This document shows positions 18,710 to 27,337 of a DNA stretch of 64,000 bases, one piece after another; position 1 is the stretch's first letter, and every line of letters begins with the position of its first letter. Location: the NCBI GenBank assembly GCA_937996235.1, contig CALKVK010000031.1:124001-188000 (forward strand). The letters are read 5' to 3'. The translations under genes were made by a program, and so were the position numbers. Below the pieces are notes generated by a model that was not told the DNA's origin, did not search any database, and saw only the letters and a list, made by a program, of their open reading frames with translations. The stretch comes from an uncultured bacterium (lineage in GTDB: Bacteria; Planctomycetota; JAJSAM01; JAJVHW01).

Positions 18710-18985
18710 TCACGGCTTGGCGAGCGCGGATCGGTCGATCCCGTCGCGGACTGCGTCGGCGATGGACTGTCGCTGGGAGTCGAGGCACTCGGTGACGCGT
18801 CCGAGCGCACGACTGTTGGCTTCGATGGCGCGGCTGGCGTTCGCCTGCGTCGCGTGGCAGGAGTCTGCGATCGCGCGGATCGTCTGGTCCCGGCGGTCGA
18901 GCGCGCGGAGGAACTGCACGACCAGGAGGACCAGCACGGCGAGCGAGGGGACCTGGCGAACGGCCTCGGTGAGCATCTGCTCCAT
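18710..18985 (-). CDS. One-helix membrane protein, possible holin
   Basis: This is a 91-residue protein. Residues ~10-27 (VPSLAVLVLLVVQFL) form a single membrane segment, followed by an Arg/Asp/Gln-rich coiled-coil tail. Size, topology and position next to a small lipoprotein at the end of a tail-gene run resemble phage holins with one transmembrane helix. No sequence family can be named with certainty. Confidence 0.55.
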   Translation of the reverse strand: MEQMLTEAVRQVPSLAVLVLLVVQFLRALDRRDQTIRAIADSCHATQANASRAIEANSRALGRVTECLDSQRQSIADAVRDGIDRSALAKP

Positions 18986-20010
18986 GGGTCAGGCCCTTTC
19001 GTGACGCGCGGCCGCGGGTAGGCCAGATCGGCGCGGAAGACCACGGACCCGCCCGCCTTCCCGGCGCCACCGACGGTCTTGCGCCACACGGTGGCGAGGA
19101 GGAAGCAGCCTGCAGAGACGGGGCTCACAGGGTCGGCGTGGTCAACGATGAACCGCGTCACGCGGGGACCGCCGCCGTCGTCGATCGCCTCGGGCACGGC
19201 GCCGATGTTCGTGATGGCGTCGGGGAGGGGTGTCGCCGCCTTCGCGACGTTCTCCTGCCCTGGGGCAAGCGTCCGGAACTCGCCCGTCCACGCGATGTCG
19301 TTCCCCGCGACCTCCGCCTGATCGAGTACCTGAGAGAGGCGGAGACGGAGCGGCGAGGCGCCCTGCCAGTTCTTGGGCACGACCACGGCTAGCGTGCGGC
19401 GCTCGGCGACGTCGTCGAAGAGCCAGACCTCGAGCACGCCCTTGCGCTCCCGGGTCGGCGGGTTCACGGCGTCGTTCCCGAGATCGCCGTCCAGCGGCAG
19501 CTCGACGGTGTCGAAGGAGGCGCCCTGCGTGACGCTCAGCAGCGCCTTCCAGCCGCCCGAGACCGGGGCGTCCGCGAGCCACGCCTCGCCGTCCCCGATC
19601 CGGCAGAGGAGGAGGCCGGCGTTCGTCGGCGTCGCCGGCGGGAGGGTGTTCCGGTTCTCCAGGCGAAGCGCCAGGTACTCGAAGGGCGCCAGACGATCGT
19701 CGACCGGGCTCGGGTCGCCGTTGATGCTGGCGGGGAGCCGCGAGAGCGGGGCTGCGGGACGCGGAACGGGCGGCTGCCAGGGCCCGCGTTCCCCGCGTCG
19801 ACCCGCAGGTAGCGCAGGACCCGGTACGGGGCCTGCGCGCCCTCCGCCGGCGTGACGCCGCACCCAGATCTGCCCCTCCTTCGGGTCCACGGGCGGGACG
19901 GCGCCACGAACCCCTGGCGGAGATCGAGCGTCCGGCCCTCCAGCTCGAGGAAGGCGACCGGGATCGAGTACCCATGACGGGGTCGTCGTCGAGCGGATCC
20001 CAGGTCGGCA
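18986..20010 (-). pseudogene. Frameshifted phage tail/baseplate protein
   Basis: The coding signal is clear but switches frame at least four times. Consecutive pieces are TWDPLDDDPVMGTR, IPVAFLELEGRTLDLRQGF, PPVDPKEGQIWVR, VTPAEGAQAPYRVLRYL and then a long intact C-terminal part (about 19790 to 18990). That part contains APFEYLALRLENRNTL and GEFRTLAPGQENVAKAA. At each switch, adding one base restores the frame (near 19975, 19905, 19862 and 19800). The joined product reads like a phage structural protein, though no family can be named. It is either decayed or hit by sequencing indels. The 5' end is uncertain, near the divergent DUF433 gene. Confidence 0.6.
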
Positions 20011-20085
20011 TGGACGCGAGCGTCGGGCGCTGCGGAGGCGCGTGCCACCCGGGCGGACATGCGGCCCGCGTGGTAGCCTGTCGCC

Positions 20086-20349
20086 ATGGCCACCGAGACG
20101 GGCTACCGCCACATCGTCCGCGACCCGGAGATCCTGGGCGGCGAGCCGATCGTGCGCGGCACGCGGGTTCCGGTGCGGGCCATTGTGGAGACGTGGCGGA
20201 TGGGCGTCGGCGCCGAGGAGATCCAGGCGCACTTCCCCCACCTGACGCAGGCTCAGGTCTTCGAGGCGCTGGCGTACTTCTCCGAGAACCAGCAGGAGAT
20301 CCTCGAACACATCGCCCGCAACGCGGAGCGCGCGCCGGCCACCGACTGA
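20086..20349 (+). CDS. DUF433-family antitoxin
   Basis: This is an 87-residue protein with the DUF433 signature: HIVRDPEILGGEPIVRGTRV followed by VRAIVETWRMG and EEIQAHFPHLTQAQVFEAL. The fold is a winged-helix-like DNA-binding domain. In known pairs it neutralises a PIN-like DUF5615 toxin and represses its own promoter. The stop is 6 bp before the DUF5615 gene, as in such modules. Transcription is opposite to the surrounding phage-like genes, so it is inserted cargo. The start at 20086 overlaps the presumed 5' end of the disrupted tail gene. Confidence 0.88.
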   Translation: MATETGYRHIVRDPEILGGEPIVRGTRVPVRAIVETWRMGVGAEEIQAHFPHLTQAQVFEALAYFSENQQEILEHIARNAERAPATD

Positions 20350-20355
20350 CCCGGC

Positions 20356-20685
20356 ATGCTCTACCTCGACGAGGACGTCGCCGCCGTGCTGGCCCCCATG
20401 CTCGCCGCGCGCGGATATCCGACGACGACCACACTCGCAGAGGGCCGCACGGGATCGACGGATCGCGAGCAGCTCGAGTTCGCCACGCGGCGGGGGCTCG
20501 TGCTCGTCACGCACAACATCGCGGACTTCGCGGTCCTCGCGAAGCGGTTCGCCGCCGACGGCCGGCACCACACTGGGATGATCGTGTGCCCGCGGCGGCC
20601 ACCCCGCGAGTTGGCCGACCGGATCAGCGCTGTGCTCCACGACGCGCGGGACCGGCCGCGCGACGATTTGCTGCTGTTCGCGTAG
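20356..20685 (+). CDS. DUF5615 PIN-like toxin
   Basis: This is a 109-residue protein of the DUF5615 (PIN-like/Mut7-C) type. It begins MLYLDEDV, placing the first catalytic acidic residues at D5-D7. A conserved GRTGSTDREQLEFA segment follows, then VLVTHNIADFAVLA with a further Asp. Such proteins are predicted metal-dependent ribonucleases and act as toxins with a DUF433 partner, here encoded directly upstream. The pair may stabilise the island against loss. Confidence 0.88.
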   Translation: MLYLDEDVAAVLAPMLAARGYPTTTTLAEGRTGSTDREQLEFATRRGLVLVTHNIADFAVLAKRFAADGRHHTGMIVCPRRPPRELADRISAVLHDARDRPRDDLLLFA

Positions 20686-20764
20686 CGAACGCATCGGCAC
20701 AACGGGGCTCGCGGCGGAACGTCCACCGAGCGGTCCTGGGAAGCGCTCGGCCAACCATGAGAGC

Positions 20765-21143
20765 TCATGGCTCGATCAGGCCGTGGGCGCGGAGGGCGGC
20801 GAGGATCATCTGGACAGCGTCGCGGCACCGACGTCGATGTTGAAGCCCCCCATCGGGTCCGGGACCGGCGGCTGCTGCGGGCCGACGACCTGGTTCCCGT
20901 TGACGACCGCGCCATCGGCCTCGACACGCTTCGCGCCGTCCAGCGCGGCGACGCCGTTCGGGATGCCGGTCGGAAGCCAACCGACGGCGATCGTCCCCGT
21001 GGGGCCCGCCCGGACGATGAGCATGCCGCCGGGCGCCTGGCTCGCGCTCGAGGGGTCCTGGGTGACGCGGGCGCGCCGTCGAGCGTGGCGAGGCCGTACG
21101 GCACGCCGGCGTAGTCCTCGGTCCAGACGAGCTTCCAGGCCAT
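20765..21143 (-). pseudogene. Frameshifted phage tail appendage protein (MAWK type)
   Basis: Starts at ATG 21143 with MAWKLVWTEDYAGVPYG after a GGGAGAC ribosome site. One lost base near 21070 moves the frame to TQDPSSASQAPGG, IVRAGPTGTIAVGWLPTG and FNIDVGA. A second near 20826 moves it to RDAVQMILAALRAHGLIEP and the stop at 20765. The closing ILAALRAHGLI motif is typical of phage tail-fibre-associated proteins. Reconstructed length is about 126 residues. The N-terminus resembles that of the next gene upstream. Confidence 0.65.
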
Positions 21144-21158
21144 GTCGTCTCCCTGGGA

Positions 21159-22442
21159 CTACCCGAGCGCCATCTGGCGCAGGCGCGGCGCGAGCATCTG
21201 GTGCCGGAGGAGTTCGAGGGCCATCAGGACGGTCTCCGGGCTCGCGGCGTGGGAGTTGATGACCTCGGCGAGGTCGTCGTGGAGGAGGCGCGAGCGCTCG
21301 CGCTGCGGGACCTGGGCGCCGGCCAGGACCGGAGGGCCGGACGCGGCAGGGCTGCGGCGCCTCGGGGACGGGCGGGTCCGGCGGTTCGAACGCAGTGGCG
21401 GTGCGCGCCCGTGCGGCGGTCTCGCGCGCGCGGCCCGCGCCTGCGCCCTCTTCGAGAACTCGCTCCGCGCCACGGCTGCACCCAGACCATGGGGCGCGAG
21501 ATGGTCGTGTGGAAGATGATGCGGCCGACGGCGGCGGTGCCCGGCCGGGCGCCCGTCGTGTAGCCCTTCGGCCGGAGGCCCACGTTCTCGTTGTCGGCGA
21601 GGTCCCAGACCGTCCCGCCCGCGGCGGCCGCGGGGACGCGCGTGTTCGAGAGGCGGCCTTCGTTGCCGGCGCAGGCCTGCTGCGAGCCGGAGCCGAGGGT
21701 GCGCATCGAGGCCGTCCCGACGGCGCCGTCCTCGTTCGCGGCGGCGACGTGGGGGTCGGTGATGCCGAGGGCCTTCACGCGGAGCGCGTCGGCGTTGATC
21801 TCCAGCGTGGATCCGTCCACGTTCACGTCGAGGGTGTTGCCGGCCTTCGAGAGGCCAGCGCCCGCGACGATGTCCCCGGCGGACGAGAACCGCGCCCAAG
21901 CGGGATGGTCGTCCCGACCGCGATCGGGGCGTTCGTGGTGAGGACGAAGAGCGTGTCGGCTGGGTCGCACCCTCCTCGACGAAGACCGAGGCGCCGCGGA
22001 GGTCTGCCTCGCTGTCCGCGTCCGCAGCGCGGGCCCACGCGCCGGCCGCGGCGACGTAGATGCTGTTCTGCGCGCCCGCGACCTGGTTCTTGACGAGAAC
22101 GCGGTCGCCGGCAACGACCGCGACGCCGTCGCTCGCGTGCGCACGCGAGAGCACGATGTCGCCGGTGGTCGCGGCGCGGACGGACTCCTTCGGGGCGAGG
22201 CCCTGGGCGACGGCGTCCACGTATGCCTTCGTCGCGGCGTCCTGGGCGGCCGCCGGGTCGGCGACGTTGGTGGCCTTGAAACCGCCGAAGTCGAGGTCCC
22301 GCGTGAGCGGGCCGAGCTCAGGGGCGGCGTCGCTCCGCATGGCGGTGGTGGCCACGCCGGGAACGGCGGCGCCGCCGATCACCGCCGTGGGCGCGGCGAA
22401 GCCCTCGAAGTCGTCCTCGGTAATGAGCTGCTTCCAGGCCAT
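21159..22442 (-). pseudogene. Frameshifted phage tail-fibre protein
   Basis: Starts MAWKQLITEDDFEGF after a GGAGG ribosome site. The first frame gives GFKATNVADPAAAQDAATK and AYVDAVAQGLAPKESV, then DIVLS and LVKNQ, all hallmarks of phage tail fibres. Lost bases near 21965 and 21900 are needed to pass into ADTLFVLTTNAPIAVGTT and then SAGDIVAGAGLSKAGNTLDV. A further change near 21490 is needed to reach the helical C-terminus LLHDDLAEVINSHAASP. Reconstructed length is about 427 residues. Tail fibres bind host receptors; here the gene is probably inactive unless the indels are sequencing errors. Confidence 0.75.
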
Positions 22443-22588
22443 GTAGGTCCTCCGCTCTCAACTAGCATGGGGCGCCTCGGAGGCTTGTTCCTCTCCTTCC
22501 CTTACTCCACCTCACGGCGGCCGCCGGTGCGCACACGTACACTCGGCCTGCGCCACTTCGCGGGGTGGCACACCAGGAGGGCGATGCG

Positions 22589-23119
22589 ATGAGGCACTCC
22601 GATCGGGAGGCGGTTCGCGCGGAACTGGAGGCATGGCGCGATGGAGGGAACCACGTGGACCCTCGTCTCCTCGCTGAGCTCTCGCGTCCTGGCGATCTGT
22701 TCCTCATCACGCTGGACGACGTGGACAGTTTCCTATCGCTCATCTGGCAGGAGAGCGACCCGGCCCGGTTGCTCACTCCACGGACGGAGCCGCGGACGCT
22801 CAGAGATGTCGTCGAACGTCTCCGGAAGCTCGGCCACTCGCTCGAGCGCCTACGAGCGGACCTGGGCTTGCCTCGCACCGAGCATCATCCCGAGTGGTTC
22901 GAGCCGTGCGCACGTATCGACGCAGCGTTCGACTACGAACGTTTCGGTCGGCTCGCCGTCGTCCCCGCAACTGACGGGGAGCGCGCGCAGTCGCTCCGCG
23001 GTTCGTTCTACGTCTTCGACGGCATGCACAAGTCGCTGGTGCTCGCAAAGCGCCTGCTCGCCGACGAGGTCGAGTTCCGGCCGATCGAGGCACTCCTCCT
23101 CGTACCTCGCCCCAAGTAG
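22589..23119 (+). CDS. Hypothetical cargo protein inserted in tail module
   Basis: This is a 176-residue protein with an AGGAGGG ribosome site before ATG 22589 (a GTG at 22565 is possible). The N-terminal half is helical and acidic. The C-terminal segment, LRGSFYVFDGMHKSLVLAKRLL then FRPIEALLLVPRPK, has a D-G-x-H motif reminiscent of ParB/sulfiredoxin-like folds. That similarity is weak. It is transcribed against the flanking tail genes and sits between two of them, as accessory 'moron' genes do. Function unknown; a defence or exclusion role is only a guess. Confidence 0.6.
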   Translation: MRHSDREAVRAELEAWRDGGNHVDPRLLAELSRPGDLFLITLDDVDSFLSLIWQESDPARLLTPRTEPRTLRDVVERLRKLGHSLERLRADLGLPRTEHHPEWFEPCARIDAAFDYERFGRLAVVPATDGERAQSLRGSFYVFDGMHKSLVLAKRLLADEVEFRPIEALLLVPRPK

Positions 23120-23122
23120 TCC

Positions 23123-24510
23123 TCATGTCCCCATCGCCTGCCAGTGGATCGTCGGGGCGAACGTCGCCGGATCCTCGGCGAAGACCGCGGCGCCAGGTCG
23201 CAGCGTCACCTGCGTCGGGGTGATGGCGACGATCTCGACGCTGCCCGGGTAGCCGAGCAGGTGCGCGGTGATTGTCGGGGTGTTCTGGAACGGCTCGGGA
23301 AAGACCACCACGATCGGGTCCTCGGGGCCGACGACGACCTCGCCCTCGACCTTCCGGTTGAACTTCCGGCGCCGGACCACGAGGCGCGGGATGCGGACGA
23401 AGCGCAGCCCATCGCCGCGCACGGTGAACCGCAGGCGGCAGCGCCAGAGCGCGTAGGTTCCCGGGACGTACGGGCGCCAACCGTCCCACGGCCTCGCCGG
23501 CGTCGGGCTCGTGTCGATCTCCACGTCGAGCTCGGGTGGCAGGAGGGGCGTCAGCCGCCACGAGTTCCGGGAGGCGAACCCACGGGTGCCGAGCGGGACG
23601 ATCGTGCCGTCCCGCTTCCGCCGCGCGCCGAGGGCTGGGCGCCGGACGGCTCCAAAAGGCAGAGAGGCGTCCACGGGCTGCTCCACGCCCACGTCCAGCT
23701 CGACGCGCTGGCGCTCGAGCTGGCCGGCGTCGAACGACTGGGTCTCGTAGGTTCCCATCGGCCAGTACTTCGCGAAGCACGGGACGCCGGCGAACGAGCC
23801 GAAGGGAGCCGCCTCGCTGCCGAAGTGCTCCGGCAGGCGTTCGAGGCGGAGCGCACCGCCGTCGAACTCGACGTGCGTGCCCGGGCCCTGCCAGCCCTGG
23901 GCGCCCTGGTCCGACTCGTCCTCGGTGACGTGGTCGTCCAGGGGCTCGATCGTCAGGGACGTCGTCGCCGCCGCGCGCGACGCGCGACCGAGCCGGTCCA
24001 CTGCCTTCAGGTGGAAGGTCTGCGGGCCGCTTGACGACCACGCCCAGGAGTAGGGCGAGCCGGTCAGGTCCGCAGCGACGCGCGTGCCGTCCTCCCAGGA
24101 GGCGCCGACGCGAATCTCGTAGGTCGCCGTGACGCCGTCGTCGGACGCGCTCCAGCAGAGGTTCAGGTTCGCGCCGTCCTGCGCGACTGCGAAGCCGCGC
24201 GGCGTGGAGGGGAGTTCCGGCGTGCCCGTGTCCGCGAGGGGCGCCACGCGGACGGTCTCCCACTCGTCCTCCTCGACGAGGCCGCCGTCATCGAGCACCG
24301 CGGCGGCGGCGAATGTGTAGGCGCGCTCGGGGTTGAGGCCCTCGACCGTGGTCTCGTTCCCTCGGTGCGACCGACCTCGGTCCATCCGATGTCGCCAGTA
24401 GCGCGCCGGAGCAGTGCGGTCGTCCCGGCCTCGGCACGTGACCAGGAGAGCGTGACCGCGGTGGAACGACTCGCGTCGGGCATTCGATGGCTATCTGGCT
24501 CTTCGGCGTG
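23123..24510 (-). pseudogene. Phage tail-tip (J-like) C-terminal protein with FN3 region, one frameshift
   Basis: The main frame (24362 to 23123) reads LNPERAYTFAAAAVLDDGG, LNLCWSASDDGVTATYEIRV and HLKAVDRLGRAS, which are fibronectin-III-like strands. A globular part follows and ends PATFAPTIHWQAMGT, a closing typical of phage tail proteins. Upstream, MPDASRSTAVTLSWSRAEAG lies in another frame. One missing base near 24365 (GAGGGAAC) separates the two. The true start is unclear, close to the stop of the 24533-25507 gene. The protein would act at the tail tip in host contact. Confidence 0.65.
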
Positions 24511-24532
24511 TCCCTCCACGTCGGGCGCTGGT

Positions 24533-25507
24533 TCACGAGGCGTCGCTCGGACGGACAAACTCGAACCGGCCCAGCGCATCGCGCTGAAGCAGTTGGTCGA
24601 GAACCGGGCTGAACCGCTTGACCTCGCCCTGCGCTCTCCCGACGAGCGCAATGAACTGAGCGTCGCCCGCGGTCGTCTCCCATGCTTCGTGGCCTCGAAG
24701 AGCGGCAACCGCGTCCGGGCACGCCTCGAACAGCCGCTCCTTCGTCGCGGTCTTCATCGACTGCAACTTCCGGTTCCCGAAGTCGACGAGCGAGTAGAGA
24801 CGGTCCTTCAGCGTTGCCCCGGCCACCAACTCGCGCGGAAGCACGACCTCGCAGAGTTCGGAGAGCGCGGCCGCGACGGCCGCGAGGGACGGCTCTGCGC
24901 GAATCGCGGCGGTGACGTCCTCCAACAGCGCGCGGAGCGGGACGTTGACCTGGTGGGGACTCTTCGGTTCGAAGTACTCGCTGCCCTTGCCGAGGACGCG
25001 CACCAGCGTCGCGGCGTCCTGCTCGCTGAGTCGACCGATCACCGCCACGATCGCGCTTCGCACGCTGGCCCACGCCCGGCGCGCGCGCCTCAGGTCGGTC
25101 GGCGCGGACTCCCGCAGCAAGGTGATGCGCTCATGGAGGGCGTGCCGCTCGGTCTTGACGACGCCGAACTGCGGTGGGCTCGCTCGCGCGAGATCGACGA
25201 CCGCGGGGAGGAGCGCACTCCGCGCGGCGCGGACTTCTGCGGAGTGCGTCTTGTCCGGGTAGTGGAGGGCGAGTTCGTCCAGCGTCACCAACTTGCGGGA
25301 CTCCACCTCGATGAGGTGGTGGCGCTCCCCGGCCGCCCCGCGCAGGGCGCGCTGGAAGCTGACCTGGAACGAGCGCGAGATCCCCGCCGGTTCAACCCGT
25401 CCCGACGCCTCAGCGAGGCGCCACCGTAGGCGACCAACGGAGATACCGGGCTCCGCGCCGGCCGATTCGGCAATCTGACGCTGCAGCTGCCCGGCGCCTC
25501 GCGACAT
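24533..25507 (-). CDS. Hypothetical helical protein, cargo in tail module
   Basis: This 324-residue intact protein starts MSRGAGQLQRQIAESAG at ATG 25507 and ends FVRPSDAS. It is largely alpha-helical with Arg/Glu-rich amphipathic segments (SLAAVAAALSELCEVVLPREL, RLSEQDAATLVRVLGKG). No signal peptide or membrane helix, and no family recognised. Unlike the long tail genes on both sides it shows no frameshift, so it may be under selection as cargo. Same strand as the tail genes. Confidence 0.6.
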   Translation of the reverse strand: MSRGAGQLQRQIAESAGAEPGISVGRLRWRLAEASGRVEPAGISRSFQVSFQRALRGAAGERHHLIEVESRKLVTLDELALHYPDKTHSAEVRAARSALLPAVVDLARASPPQFGVVKTERHALHERITLLRESAPTDLRRARRAWASVRSAIVAVIGRLSEQDAATLVRVLGKGSEYFEPKSPHQVNVPLRALLEDVTAAIRAEPSLAAVAAALSELCEVVLPRELVAGATLKDRLYSLVDFGNRKLQSMKTATKERLFEACPDAVAALRGHEAWETTAGDAQFIALVGRAQGEVKRFSPVLDQLLQRDALGRFEFVRPSDAS

Positions 25508-25528
25508 GTCCTAAGCGTTGATCCTTCA

Positions 25529-25711
25529 TCACCGATGCGAAATCACGCTGTAGGCGTTTTTTGAGAGCACGCCGACGGCCAAACGCCAGAGCCAGGTTCC
25601 GCACGCAACGACCACGGCGAGAATCGCGACGAGATTCGCCAAGACGCTGATCTCAGCGTCCATGCTCGTCGGGATCAAGCTCCGGATCAGGTCGCGCACA
25701 GCTTCGCCCAT
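25529..25711 (-). CDS. Small one-helix membrane protein
   Basis: This is a 60-residue protein with one hydrophobic helix, ISVLANLVAILAVVVACGTW, in the middle and short charged ends. An AGGATG-type ribosome site lies upstream of ATG 25711. It sits 42 bp downstream of the truncated tail gene. It could be a small holin or a membrane accessory protein; nothing more can be said. Confidence 0.5.
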   Translation of the reverse strand: MGEAVRDLIRSLIPTSMDAEISVLANLVAILAVVVACGTWLWRLAVGVLSKNAYSVISHR

Positions 25712-25753
25712 GCCGACATCCTAAGTGTTTCGCGATCCCCGTCAAGAGGGCGA

Positions 25754-26450
25754 TCAGGGACGGAACCGAGCCCGCAGGTTCGTGACCCGTCGCGGTCGCC
25801 GCCCCCGCCGCGTCGTCCGCCCTGCGCGCGTCGCGGCGGCCGAGGCGCTGACCGGCACCCCGACCGCCTGCAGCGTGTAGCTGCACGTCCGCATGACCCG
25901 CCCGGCGTAGCGGACCGCGAGCCGGCCGTCGTCGTCGCGGCCGACGACGCCAGCGAGGACGCGGTGCCTGAGTTCCATCGCCTCGCCGCCCGTCGAGTAC
26001 GGGGTGCGGGTCCTCACCGTCACGACGTCGCCGGCCTCGACGTGCTGGACGCCAGGGTGCGCCTCCCACGAGCACGGGAAGGGCAGCGCGCGGGCCTGCT
26101 CGGCGATGTGGCGGAGCATGCGCGCGGCCTCGGTCTCCCGCGTGCCGCCGCGGAGGTCCACCTCGCGGATGTTCGTAGGCGTACCCTTGGGGAGGCCGTC
26201 CACCGGGTAGCGGAGCTCGTCGCGCTCGTGGCGCAACGCCTCGTTCCAGAACGAGCCCTGGATCCCGGTCGGCGACTTGCCCCAGGCGTCGAGCTTCAGC
26301 ACGAAGCGGGACATGTTCTGCGCCGGCGGGTCCACGTCGTCCACGAACGCGAAGACCGCGCCACCGTCCTGGTCGGAGGCCTGCGCCGGCGAGCCCCCGG
26401 AGGGTCGCGAAGCGGTGCCGCTGCTCTGCCGGACTCGCGGTTGCGACACA
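25754..26450 (-). pseudogene. 5'-truncated phage tail protein
   Basis: From about 26400 to 25754 the minus strand codes recognisable phage tail sequence: AVFAFVDDVDPPAQNMSRFV, LDAWGKSPTG, MLRHIAEQARAL, VEAGDVVTVRTRTPYSTGG. It ends in an Arg-rich tail (RVTNLRARFRP). Upstream of ~26450 the frame stays open, but the sequence becomes low-complexity Arg/Ser and no start with a ribosome site is evident. The N-terminal part seems lost at the junction with the sigma-factor cassette. This supports a partial, defective prophage remnant. Confidence 0.6.
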
Positions 26451-26732
26451 CGGGAGTTCGGCCCGTCGACAAGGCTTCGCGCGCAGTGACGCGTTCGGGG
26501 TTCGAGGCGAGCCCGCTTCAGGTCATCGCCCGGGACGCGGACGAACGCAACTCTGGACCCGGACCCACGAGGCTCGGCACGCCGCTCGGCTCGCGCGCGC
26601 GCCTCGTCGGAGGAGCGCGCGGACGCGCGGCGCGAGTTCCGCGCTCGATCGAGTCGCATCCAGCGCTCGTATCGCCGTGACCCTGCCGCTCCGCTACATT
26701 GCATCGCCGAGACGGCGAGGGGGGAGCTGGAG

Positions 26733-27314
26733 ATGTCCGCAACGGCCGACGACGCCGAGCGCCCGTGGGAGCGCATCTACGCGTGGGTGCAGTCCGAGGT
26801 CGCGTACGCGGCGCGGCGTTACGGCTTGTCGCGACACGACCAGGAGGAGCTGCGGCAGGACGTCTGCGTGCGCGTGCTCTCGTCGCTCGCGAGGTTCGAG
26901 CCAGGCGGCGCGGCCACGCTCGAGACCTGGGTGCGCAGGCAGGTGGGCTGGGGCGTGGCGGACTACTGGCGCGAGCGGCTCCGCCGGACGCGGCGCGAGC
27001 CCGCCGTCGCCGATGCGATCGATGCGCTGGAGGCAGCGGAGAGCGACTGCCCCGAGCGGCGCGTGCACCTCGAGGAGCTGAGCGCCGCGCTGCGCGACTG
27101 CCTCGAGCGTCTCTCGGCAACGCAGCGCGAGCGGTTCGTGGCAGCGGAGCGGGCCTTCGGCCGCCAGGAGCGTCTCGCCGCGGTCGCCGCGCGCTTCGGG
27201 ATCAGCCGCGACGGCTTCAAGCAGGCTCTGGCGCGCGTGCGATCCGTCATGCGCCGCTGCCTGCGCGCCGCGGGGTTCGAGCCGAGCGCCGAGATCTCGC
27301 GTCCCCAGGCCTGA
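26733..27314 (+). CDS. ECF-type RNA polymerase sigma factor
   Basis: This is a 193-residue protein. Region 2 lies at about 12-90 (AWVQSEVAYAARRYGL, ELRQDVCVRVLSSLARFEPG, TWVRRQVGWGVADYWRERLR). Region 4 lies at about 115-185 with the helix-turn-helix LAAVAARFGISRDGFKQAL. Spacing and size match ECF sigma factors. It is directly followed by a membrane protein with an anti-sigma-type zinc motif, so its activity is probably controlled by an extracytoplasmic signal. The likely targets are the next three genes; no promoter was confirmed. Confidence 0.85.
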   Translation: MSATADDAERPWERIYAWVQSEVAYAARRYGLSRHDQEELRQDVCVRVLSSLARFEPGGAATLETWVRRQVGWGVADYWRERLRRTRREPAVADAIDALEAAESDCPERRVHLEELSAALRDCLERLSATQRERFVAAERAFGRQERLAAVAARFGISRDGFKQALARVRSVMRRCLRAAGFEPSAEISRPQA

Positions 27315-27337
27315 TGCGGGACACGGTGTAGCGTCCC

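Noticed and set aside
18029..26450. A functional prophage or tailocin
   Set aside because: Only tail and possible lysis genes remain, most frameshifted. No sheath, tube, baseplate set, capsid, portal or terminase was seen.
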